6,020 nucleotides of DNA from Planctomycetaceae bacterium (GTDB taxonomy: Bacteria > Planctomycetota > Planctomycetia > Planctomycetales > Planctomycetaceae), in contig WFOZ01000573.1 of assembly GCA_015487825.1 (NCBI GenBank), positions 1 through 6,020 of the forward strand, given 5' to 3'. The notes under the pieces are model-generated. The model ran no database searches. It saw only the letters and a list, made by a program, of their open reading frames with translations, and was not told where the DNA came from. How positions within the stretch are numbered: the first letter of the stretch is position 1; every line of letters starts with the position of its first letter. The translations under genes were made by a program, and so were the position numbers. Below are positions 1 to 6,020 of this stretch, one piece after another.

Positions 1-36
1 GCCACCGCCACCACCGCCGCCACCGCCGCCACCGCC
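1..36 (-). repeat. GGC/GGT trinucleotide tract encoding poly-glycine
   Basis: Twelve consecutive codons are GGC or GGT on the minus strand (GCC/ACC as read on the plus strand). They are in frame with the small Cys-rich gene and encode an unbroken glycine run. The GGC and GGT units are mixed irregularly rather than being a pure repeat. Such a tract could act as a flexible linker, and it may vary in length by replication slippage. Its left end is outside the window. Confidence 0.85.
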
Positions 37-408
37 AGAGCCGCCGCCGCAGTTGTTTGAGTCATCCAGCACGCCGGTCACACATTGATATGAGCCAAAT
101 TCAGCCCACAGAACCACCTTGCGCGTTGGCTCATTTGGGTTGCAACCTATCTGGTCGGTGATCGTTACAGTGTTTGTAATATCAACAGCAGGACCGCTAT
201 GTTGAGCTACTGGCTCTCCTGGTTCATTTGTGCAATTGCATGCTGTCGAATTATCGTCGCAAAGTTTTATATAAATTCTACAGCTTACATCACAGGAATA
301 TGTGTAAGTCACCTTAATTTGGTCTGAGGTTGAGGGATCCCTGACGATGTTGTCGATTCTAATAGAATTACTTAATCTCACTTCCTCAGATGATTTTTCA
401 CAGCCCAT
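1..408 (-). CDS. Cys-rich protein with poly-glycine tract, function unknown (partial, runs off left edge)
   Basis: I do not recognise this protein. The visible 136 residues begin MGCEKSSEEV and have no signal peptide or membrane segment. Residues 10-115 alternate short hydrophobic/polar strands (VTYTYSCDVSC, TVTITDQIGC, KVVLWAEFG) and look like a small beta-rich domain. There are nine cysteines (3, 39, 43, 50, 57, 59, 89, 109, 120), which suggests disulfides or metal binding. After Cys120 comes GGGS and then at least 12 consecutive glycines reaching the window edge, so the C-terminus or a further domain is not seen. The start is well fixed: TAA lies immediately upstream in frame, and AAGGAGA sits 5 bases before the ATG. 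The gene follows the kinase stop by 33 bases on the same strand, so the two are probably one transcript; this protein could be a partner or substrate of the kinase, but nothing in the sequence shows that. Four of its five arginines use AGA/AGG, unlike the CGN-rich genes beside it. Confidence 0.8.
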   Translation of the reverse strand, partial: MGCEKSSEEVRLSNSIRIDNIVRDPSTSDQIKVTYTYSCDVSCRIYIKLCDDNSTACNCTNEPGEPVAQHSGPAVDITNTVTITDQIGCNPNEPTRKVVLWAEFGSYQCVTGVLDDSNNCGGGSGGGGGGGGGGGG

Positions 409-413
409 TTACT

Positions 414-420
414 TCTCCTT
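414..420 (-). promoter_or_regulatory. Strong Shine-Dalgarno for the Cys-rich gene
   Basis: On the minus strand this reads AAGGAGA, a near-consensus ribosome binding site, with a 5-base spacer before the ATG at 408. It lies in the 33-base gap after the kinase stop codon. It decides the start of the small gene and indicates independent, probably efficient, translation of the second gene of the pair. Confidence 0.8.
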
Positions 421-441
421 AGTCACATGATGATAAGTTAC

Positions 442-2244
442 TCACTCCGTCGAAACAGACACAAACAATCCATTAACTTTCAATTCAGTAAAGGCACCCG
501 TAGAGTGTGATGTGTAAAAACCGCATTGTGTTTTTATTGCTTCGCCCTTTGTTTCCTTGTTGTTTCCTTTTGTGGTATCACAAAGTGAATTGTATTTAAC
601 ATTATCCAGGATGACTGAACGCAATTTTGAACCATCTTCAATTTCAATTTGAAGATGGTTCTTCCTTCTGTCCGGCATGTTCAAATTTACCTTTTGCATT
701 TGAGTCATATGAAGATACCCGGTTGCATCAGGATAACTGCAAGTGTATTTTTCTCGATAAAGATGCAGAGAACGATTCTGGCTGCCTCCATACATCCTGA
801 TGTTGATTGTTTCGAATGCTGCCTCTCTTTTTGCCAGGTTGACTCGATAATTAAAGAACAAACCAGTTCCAATTCGTTGAAACTGACGGTCAATTTCGAC
901 TTGTATCGATCTGACTTTTTTTGGGCTATCTATTGCCAACAGGCCCAATCCATCCGAGTTAAAACGGATTCCGTTGCGGTCTTTTAGAATGCTATAATCA
1001 GAGACGCCGGAATCACGAGGCCAGATTAGTGGAGTTAACGTGACCACTGGTTTTAGTTGTGCCAGTTTTACAATCTTTTTGTTTAATTTAGTTGGCAGCT
1101 GATTTTCTTTACTTGGAGACGCTTCCTGCGAAGAGAGCAGGGCAGATGCCGAATTGGTGTTCTGTTCCGCCGGTGCGTCAGGGATAAAAAGCATGGCAGC
1201 GAACCCGATCAATATCGCAATAGCGGGGATTGCGAGCAGAGCAACGTGTTTTGATTTCTTCGTTTCACTGAGAATAAGAGATTTCCGGAGGGCATCAGCC
1301 AGGTCTTTCGCCGTTGTGTAGCGATCAGCAGGGCTTTTCTCCAGACACTTCAGGCAAATCTGTTCCAGCTGGGCAGGGATACTATCTTCAATGGTTCGAA
1401 GTGGTCTGGGAGGACGATTGACGACTTGGTCCTGATAATCCAGAACGAACGCAGCTACAAATGGAAGCCGCCCCGTTAGTAATTCGTAGAGTATGACACC
1501 AAGGCTGTAGATGTCAGTTTGCGGATTGAGCTGTTTGTTCTTCCCTAGAGCCTGCTCAGGAGACATGTACGAAACTGTACCCACAATGGCCTGAGATTCG
1601 AAAAGCTGGTCATACTCTGAACATGCCAGGCCGAAATCGCTTACGCATGGTTGCTCGTGGTTGTCAAACAGAATATTCCCAGGCTTGATGTCTCGATGAA
1701 TCAGACCGTTTCGATGAGCAACGTGCAATGAATCAGCAATTGATGCCATCCAGTCGACGATTACTTCAATAGAAAACCGAGTTTTTGCACTTCTCATCAC
1801 CTCGGCAAGCGTGCCGCCAGATTTGAGCTCTGAAACAATTATCAGTTTCCCGTCCTGTCTACATATATCATAAATGGAAACGATGCCGGGGTGATTCAAA
1901 CTGGCCAGCTTTTCCGCTTCCGCCTGGATGCTTTTCAGCATTTCGGGGTCGTTGCTGTATTTGTCGTGAGGAATCTTAACAGCGACTTCCCGCTTCAAAG
2001 TGTTGTCATATGCTTTCCAGACTTCGGCAAAACCACCACTTCCAAGTTTCGAAATCATTGTGTATCGATGCAACGTCTTGTCGGTGCTTTCAATACTTTC
2101 TTTCTGGCTATTAACTTCCAGTCCAACGACTGTTGATTTTATTGATGGGTGCTCCGTATTGCTTTTAAGCTGTGGACATTCTTCCGGTGCAGGCGCACTG
2201 GCATCTGATATTTGTTTTTCATCGATATGTTTGCTTTTAACCAT
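442..2244 (-). CDS. Transmembrane Ser/Thr protein kinase with lectin-like C-terminal domain
   Basis: A Hanks-type (PknB-like) kinase of 600 residues that should phosphorylate proteins on Ser/Thr in the cytoplasm and read a signal outside the membrane. The kinase domain spans about residues 61-322. It has the glycine loop GSGGFAEV (68-75), VAVK with Lys90, an alpha-C Glu near 109, HRDIKPGN (183-190, catalytic Asp185), DFG (203-205), the activation segment GTVSYMSPE (222-230) and TDIYSLG (243-249). All catalytic residues are present, so it should be active. A Ser/Glu-rich tail of 60 residues precedes the kinase domain. A single hydrophobic helix (about 333-354) follows a KKSK stretch, giving kinase-in topology. 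Residues about 400-600 probably form a beta-sandwich of the concanavalin/LamG or DUF1080 type: the ending CGFYTSHSTGAFTELKVNG resembles the last strands of that fold. This is a resemblance by eye, not a search result. The start ATG has a weak GGTGGA upstream. It is divergent from the large enzyme gene and followed by the Cys-rich gene. Confidence 0.95.
   Translation of the reverse strand: MVKSKHIDEKQISDASAPAPEECPQLKSNTEHPSIKSTVVGLEVNSQKESIESTDKTLHRYTMISKLGSGGFAEVWKAYDNTLKREVAVKIPHDKYSNDPEMLKSIQAEAEKLASLNHPGIVSIYDICRQDGKLIIVSELKSGGTLAEVMRSAKTRFSIEVIVDWMASIADSLHVAHRNGLIHRDIKPGNILFDNHEQPCVSDFGLACSEYDQLFESQAIVGTVSYMSPEQALGKNKQLNPQTDIYSLGVILYELLTGRLPFVAAFVLDYQDQVVNRPPRPLRTIEDSIPAQLEQICLKCLEKSPADRYTTAKDLADALRKSLILSETKKSKHVALLAIPAIAILIGFAAMLFIPDAPAEQNTNSASALLSSQEASPSKENQLPTKLNKKIVKLAQLKPVVTLTPLIWPRDSGVSDYSILKDRNGIRFNSDGLGLLAIDSPKKVRSIQVEIDRQFQRIGTGLFFNYRVNLAKREAAFETINIRMYGGSQNRSLHLYREKYTCSYPDATGYLHMTQMQKVNLNMPDRRKNHLQIEIEDGSKLRSVILDNVKYNSLCDTTKGNNKETKGEAIKTQCGFYTSHSTGAFTELKVNGLFVSVSTE
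629..661. repeat. Perfect 13-base inverted repeat (stem-loop) inside the kinase gene
   Basis: GAACCATCTTCAA (629-641) and its exact reverse complement TTGAAGATGGTTC (649-661) flank a 7-base loop. The repeat lies wholly within the coding sequence, covering kinase codons 528-539 in the outer lectin-like domain. The stem has only 5 G/C pairs of 13, and neither strand shows a following T-run, so it does not look like an intrinsic terminator. It would form a hairpin in the kinase mRNA about 200 bases before the stop codon. Confidence 0.8.
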
Positions 2245-2288
2245 TGAATTCCACCAGTTATGATCACAAAGCCACTTGATACAGGTGA

Positions 2289-2317
2289 ATAATATCAGAT
2301 GTATGCAAATTTATCGA
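2289..2317 (-). promoter_or_regulatory. Candidate sigma-70-type promoter for the kinase operon
   Basis: On the minus strand, TCGATA (2317-2312; 4 of 6 match to TTGACA) and TATTAT (2294-2289; 5 of 6 match to TATAAT) are separated by 17 bases. The -10 lies 44 bases upstream of the kinase ATG. The region is AT-rich, so chance matches are expected, and planctomycete promoters are not well defined. This is the best-spaced candidate I found for the kinase. Confidence 0.3.
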
Positions 2318-2386
2318 TTTGAAATCTGATTTCTACAAAAAAAACTTCTAAAATATAGAATTTCTCACAGATGATTATCTTCGGAT

Positions 2387-2398
2387 TGTTTGCAAACA
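2387..2398. promoter_or_regulatory. Perfect 12-base palindrome, possible operator
   Basis: TGTTTGCAAACA is its own reverse complement, centred 98 bases before the ATG of the large plus-strand gene in the shared divergent intergenic region. The length and symmetry fit the binding site of a dimeric helix-turn-helix regulator, but no regulator gene is visible here. A palindrome of this length has a chance of roughly a few percent in a region this size. A half-similar TGCAAA also occurs at 2304-2309. Confidence 0.3.
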
Positions 2399-2490
2399 GA
2401 ATTAAAACAAGTAAGAATCACTGAACACAATAATGATGGCATCCCCAGAAAGTCCCTCTCCTCCTTGCTTCATAAATCGAGACGAACATC

Positions 2491-5400
2491 ATGAAAACTC
2501 TCTCCACTTCTTTTGTCTTGACAACAGTTGGACTGCTTTCAGTTTTTCTGTTAACGCAAGTGATTTCTGCCCAATCGAAAACTTCCGGAAAAATCAACCC
2601 GACTGATCATCGACAGTTGAGCTTGTTTCAGGATCAAAGCGGTAAGGCGCTACCGATCAATAGTCTGGAAACGTGGCAAAAGCGAAAGGCACAGATACTC
2701 GACAATGTGCAAAAAGTGATGGGACCGCTTCCAAGTCGTGAGAACCTGCCAGCTTTCGATGTGCAGGTTACCGAAACGAAAAACGGGGATGGATACATCC
2801 GTAAAACTTTGACATTTATCGCTGAAAAAGGGGACCGCTTGCCGGTCGATCTTTATTTGCCGACTACTTTGAAAAAAGGAGAGAAAGCCCCCGGTGTTGT
2901 CGCATTACATCCAACCGGAAAACAGGGAAAGCGGATTGTTGCCGGAGAAGGACCCAGGTTGAACCGTCAGTATGGTTTGGAACTGGCAAAGCGAGGCTAT
3001 GTTGTTGTATGCCCCGATTACCCTTCTTTCGGCGACTACCAAAATTATGACTTTTCCAAAGATCGCTACGTTTCCGGTTCGATGAAGGGGATTTTCAATC
3101 ACATGCGTTGTGTCGATTTTCTGCAATCACTTCCTGAAGTGAATCCAAAGCAGATTGCAACGATAGGGCATTCACTCGGCGGTCATAACGCTATTTTTCT
3201 AGGCGTGTTTGACGAGCGGGTCAAAGCGATTGTTTCGAGTTGTGGCTGGACTCCGTTTCACGATTATTATCAGGGGAAAATAGCCGGCTGGACGAGCGAG
3301 CGATACATGCCCCGCATTCGAGACGTATATAAACTGGACGCTGATCTGGTGCCGTTCGATTTTCCGGAACTGATTGCAACATTGGCACCTCGAGCTTTTT
3401 TGTCGGTTTCTCCGGTTGAAGATTCTAACTTTGAAGTTAAAGGAGTAAAGAAGGCAATTCCTGAAGCTCTGAAAATTTTCAATTTATACAAAGCGGCGAA
3501 CAATTTGCAGGTGCGATATCCATTATGTGCGCACGATTTCCCGACTGAAGATCGTCTGGCTGCATACCGCTTTATTGACAAAGCATTAGATTTCAAGCCG
3601 GCAAATGGCGATATCGATTACAGTGCAGAGTTACCCCGCATTCCGGTGACTGAACCGATAGATGCCCTCAAGACTTTTCGAGTTGCACCTGGTTATAAAA
3701 TAGAACTGACAGCTGCAGAACCATTATTGAACGACCCGGTTGCAATGTCATTCGATTTGGATGGTCGACTTTATGTTGTAGAAATGCGTGATTATTCCGA
3801 AGAAGATAAATCTATGCTTGGACAAATTCGCTTACTCGATGATACCGATGGCGATGGGAAGTTTGATAAAAGTACTGTCTACGTTGATAAATTATCGTGG
3901 CCCACGGCTGTTATTTGCTACGACGGCGGCATTTTTGTCGGAGCCGCTCCGCATCTATACTACTTCAAAGATACCAATGGTGACGACAAGGCAGATATCA
4001 GGAAGATCGCTTTTACGGGGTTCAGCAGAAGGAATGTGCAAGGGATGATCAACAGCTTTCGCTGGGGATTAGACAGCCGTATTCATGGAGCAACCAGCAC
4101 CAATGGCGGGAAAATCAGACGGCCTGAACAACCCGAAAGCGAAGCGGTTGAATATCGCGGCAGAGACTTCTCGTTCAATCCGAATACTTTGGATATTCGT
4201 CCGGAAAGTGGCGGTGCTCAGCATGGGATGTCTTTCGATGACTGGGGACGAAAATTTGTTTGTTCCAACAGTGACCATTTGCAAATGGTTACATACAATG
4301 ACCGTTACGCAGCAAGGAACCCTTATTTGCGATCCCCAAGTTCGCGTTTGAGTATTGCAGATGATGGAGGGCAGGCACCTGTGTTTCGTATCAGCCCGGT
4401 TGAACCGTGGCGAATTGTGCGGACTCGACTGCGGGCTTCCAAGCAAGTCAAAGGAGTTGTTGAGGGAGGAGGGCGACCGGCTGGTTACTTCACGGGTTCA
4501 ACCGGAGCAGTCATTTACCGTGGAGATGCTTACCCTGCAGAATCTAAAGGGCTCGCCTTCTCCGGTGATGTTGGCAGCAACCTGGTTCATCGTAAACGGT
4601 TGATTCCCAACGGCGTACTCTTTACCGGGACGCGAATCGACAAAAATTCCGAATTCGTGACCTCAACCGATATCTGGTTCCGTCCCGTGCAATATGCCAA
4701 CGCTCCCGATGGAACGCTACATATTCTCGATATGTATCGTGAAGTGATCGAGCACCCCTGGAGTTTACCTCCGATGATCAAAAAGCATCTCGACTTAAAC
4801 AGCGGTCGAAATCGCGGTCGCCTTTATCGTGTCGTTCCCGATAACTTCAAACAGCGACCGGTTCCTCAGATGAGCAAAATGAGTTCAGCCGAACTGGTAG
4901 CACTGTTAAAGCATCCCAATTCATGGCATCGTGAAACCGCCAGCCGCGTTCTTTATCAGCGACAGGATCACACCGTTCTTAAACAATTGATTGAAGCAAC
5001 CAGGGTGAAAGAGCCACTTGGTCGTTTGCATGCGATGTATGTACTTTGGGGATTAAATTCACTCACTGCAGATGTTGTTGCAGAGCGTTTGAAGGACGAA
5101 CACCCGATGATGCGCGTTCACGCGATTATACTTTCCGAACAATTCACCGGCGATTCTGCGATTCGTTCCCAGTTGGCCAGACTTGTCAACGATGATTCCA
5201 TTTATGTCAAATATCAACTTGCGTTCTCGCTGGGCGAATTCCCTGTTGCGGTGCGAAGCCCACTTTTGTTGAAATTGCTCAAAATGGACTCGCAGGATAA
5301 ATGGATTCGCTTTGCGATACTCAGTTCAATCAACCAGGAATTGGGGCAACTGCTCAATTCACTCGCTCAGGATGAAGTCTTTCTTAAACGCTCACACGCT

Positions 5401-6020
5401 ACTTCACTGTTGAATGGCATGATTGAGATTCTCGCTCGCAGAGGGCATCAGGACGATCTTGCTCAAGTGATTCGTTTATTGACATCGAAAAACGGTTTGA
5501 CGGAATCTGCCAAGCAGAAAATATTCCAGTTCTATTTGACCAACCTCTCCAGTTCGAAAGGTTCTCTTGATAAAAACATCTCCGGACAATCCGATCAACT
5601 CAAAAAAATGCTGAGCGATCTGATGACCAAATCCCGTAAGCAGGCGGTTGATCGATCCCTGAAACAGGAACAACGAATTTCAGCCATCCATACACTCAGT
5701 GTTGCTCCGGTAAACGATGACCAGGAATTGCTGTTTGGCTTGTTGGATAATCAGGAGTCTCCGGAAGTGCAAACAGCTGCTCTGGAAACACTTTCTTCCA
5801 TCCCGGATTGCAAACTCGATGAAATTCTCATCGAACAATGGGCTTCGCTCAGCCCGCATTTAAGACGCGAATCACAGGAAATCCTGCTTAGTAAACCAGC
5901 CTGGGCAATCAGTTTTCTCACGGCTGCTTCCGAGGGAGATATTCCGAAATCCGATCTGAACAGTATTCGTTTGAAACTGTTGCAAAGCTCAAAAGAGAGT
6001 GCAGTCAAAAAACTTGCAGA
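2491..6020 (+). CDS. Exported alpha/beta-hydrolase fused to PVC-type membrane-bound dehydrogenase with HEAT-like repeats (partial, runs off right edge)
   Basis: One frame is open for 1,176 codons with no stop before the edge. Residues 1-27 are a signal peptide with likely cleavage at ISA|QS. Residues about 40-370 form an alpha/beta-hydrolase related to dienelactone hydrolase/acetyl xylan esterase-type enzymes: HPTG (140-143, oxyanion region), nucleophile elbow GHSLGG with Ser228, probable acid Asp311 in PVEDSNF, and His348 in CAHDFP (Ala where I recall Gly in relatives). Residues about 390-785 match the planctomycete 'putative membrane-bound dehydrogenase' propeller (TIGR02604 type): FRVAPGYKIEL, AAEPLLNDPVA, GRLYVVEMRDY (425-435), GMSFDDWGRKF (579-589), STDIWFRPVQYANAPDG (725-741) and RGRLYRVVP (775-783). 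Two acidic, Ca-loop-like stretches lie at 451-459 and 494-502. From about 795 to the edge are HEAT-like helical pairs. No CxxCH is visible; family members usually carry the haem motif C-terminally, here beyond the window. An in-frame TAA at 2473 fixes the ATG; the Shine-Dalgarno is weak. It probably acts in the periplasm/envelope on an esterified carbohydrate; the substrate is unknown. Confidence 0.93.
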   Translation, partial: MKTLSTSFVLTTVGLLSVFLLTQVISAQSKTSGKINPTDHRQLSLFQDQSGKALPINSLETWQKRKAQILDNVQKVMGPLPSRENLPAFDVQVTETKNGDGYIRKTLTFIAEKGDRLPVDLYLPTTLKKGEKAPGVVALHPTGKQGKRIVAGEGPRLNRQYGLELAKRGYVVVCPDYPSFGDYQNYDFSKDRYVSGSMKGIFNHMRCVDFLQSLPEVNPKQIATIGHSLGGHNAIFLGVFDERVKAIVSSCGWTPFHDYYQGKIAGWTSERYMPRIRDVYKLDADLVPFDFPELIATLAPRAFLSVSPVEDSNFEVKGVKKAIPEALKIFNLYKAANNLQVRYPLCAHDFPTEDRLAAYRFIDKALDFKPANGDIDYSAELPRIPVTEPIDALKTFRVAPGYKIELTAAEPLLNDPVAMSFDLDGRLYVVEMRDYSEEDKSMLGQIRLLDDTDGDGKFDKSTVYVDKLSWPTAVICYDGGIFVGAAPHLYYFKDTNGDDKADIRKIAFTGFSRRNVQGMINSFRWGLDSRIHGATSTNGGKIRRPEQPESEAVEYRGRDFSFNPNTLDIRPESGGAQHGMSFDDWGRKFVCSNSDHLQMVTYNDRYAARNPYLRSPSSRLSIADDGGQAPVFRISPVEPWRIVRTRLRASKQVKGVVEGGGRPAGYFTGSTGAVIYRGDAYPAESKGLAFSGDVGSNLVHRKRLIPNGVLFTGTRIDKNSEFVTSTDIWFRPVQYANAPDGTLHILDMYREVIEHPWSLPPMIKKHLDLNSGRNRGRLYRVVPDNFKQRPVPQMSKMSSAELVALLKHPNSWHRETASRVLYQRQDHTVLKQLIEATRVKEPLGRLHAMYVLWGLNSLTADVVAERLKDEHPMMRVHAIILSEQFTGDSAIRSQLARLVNDDSIYVKYQLAFSLGEFPVAVRSPLLLKLLKMDSQDKWIRFAILSSINQELGQLLNSLAQDEVFLKRSHATSLLNGMIEILARRGHQDDLAQVIRLLTSKNGLTESAKQKIFQFYLTNLSSSKGSLDKNISGQSDQLKKMLSDLMTKSRKQAVDRSLKQEQRISAIHTLSVAPVNDDQELLFGLLDNQESPEVQTAALETLSSIPDCKLDEILIEQWASLSPHLRRESQEILLSKPAWAISFLTAASEGDIPKSDLNSIRLKLLQSSKESAVKKLA

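Noticed and set aside
1..36. GCC/ACC tract as a CRISPR-like or tandem repeat array
   Set aside because: It is simple codon repetition of glycine in frame with a supported gene, with no spacers.
629..661. Reading the inverted repeat as an intrinsic transcription terminator
   Set aside because: The stem is AT-rich, there is no T-tract on either side, and it lies inside an intact coding sequence about 200 bases before its stop.
649..987. 112-codon plus-strand open frame opposite the kinase gene
   Set aside because: Antisense to the kinase outer domain. The composition looks like out-of-frame translation, with no supported start.
2326..2354. Plus-strand promoter candidate CTGATT-17-TAAAAT
   Set aside because: The -10 matches 5 of 6, but the -35 matches only 3 of 6 in an AT-rich stretch. 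Not strong enough to annotate.
3270..3596. 108-codon open frame on the minus strand within the large plus-strand gene
   Set aside because: It lies entirely antisense to the well-conserved hydrolase domain, including the catalytic Asp and His region. Its product shows no recognisable family features.
3838..3996. Aspartate-rich stretches DTDGDGKFD and DTNGDDKAD as dockerin or EF-hand domains
   Set aside because: They sit inside the propeller at positions where this family typically has such loops, and there is no paired helix or dockerin layout.
4069..4603. Overlapping open frames on both strands (4069-4446 minus, 4085-4351 and 4355-4603 plus)
   Set aside because: All overlap the conserved dehydrogenase propeller in its true frame. 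They are shadows with no family features or ribosome sites.

Overview
The window most likely comes from a planctomycete (phylum Planctomycetota). The main evidence is the large plus-strand protein. It carries the 'putative membrane-bound dehydrogenase' beta-propeller followed by HEAT-like repeats, an arrangement typical of the PVC-type haem-binding proteins of that phylum. A Hanks-type kinase with a 'YMSPEQ' activation segment and a single membrane span fits the same origin. I cannot name a genus.

There are three genes, two of them cut by the window edges. On the minus strand, a transmembrane Ser/Thr protein kinase (442-2244) is followed after 33 bases by a small Cys- and Gly-rich protein of unknown function. 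That second gene starts at 408 behind a strong Shine-Dalgarno and runs off the left edge inside a poly-glycine tract. The two genes are probably co-transcribed. On the plus strand, one reading frame opens at 2491 and stays open to the last base (1,176 codons). It encodes an exported multidomain protein: signal peptide, alpha/beta-hydrolase (esterase-like) domain, dehydrogenase-like beta-propeller and a HEAT-like repeat region. The expected cytochrome c-type haem domain would lie beyond the right edge.

The kinase and the large enzyme are divergently transcribed from an AT-rich 246-base intergenic region (2245-2490). It contains a reasonable kinase promoter candidate and a perfect 12-base palindrome. 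A plausible but unproven reading is that the kinase, whose outer domain looks like a lectin-type beta-sandwich, senses an extracellular ligand, while the divergent gene makes an envelope or periplasmic enzyme acting on esterified carbohydrate.

The points most worth a second look are the esterase/dehydrogenase fusion in one frame, the unrecognised Cys-rich/poly-Gly protein beside a kinase, and a perfect 13-base inverted repeat inside the kinase gene. I saw no tRNA, rRNA, CRISPR array, insertion sequence or other mobile element.
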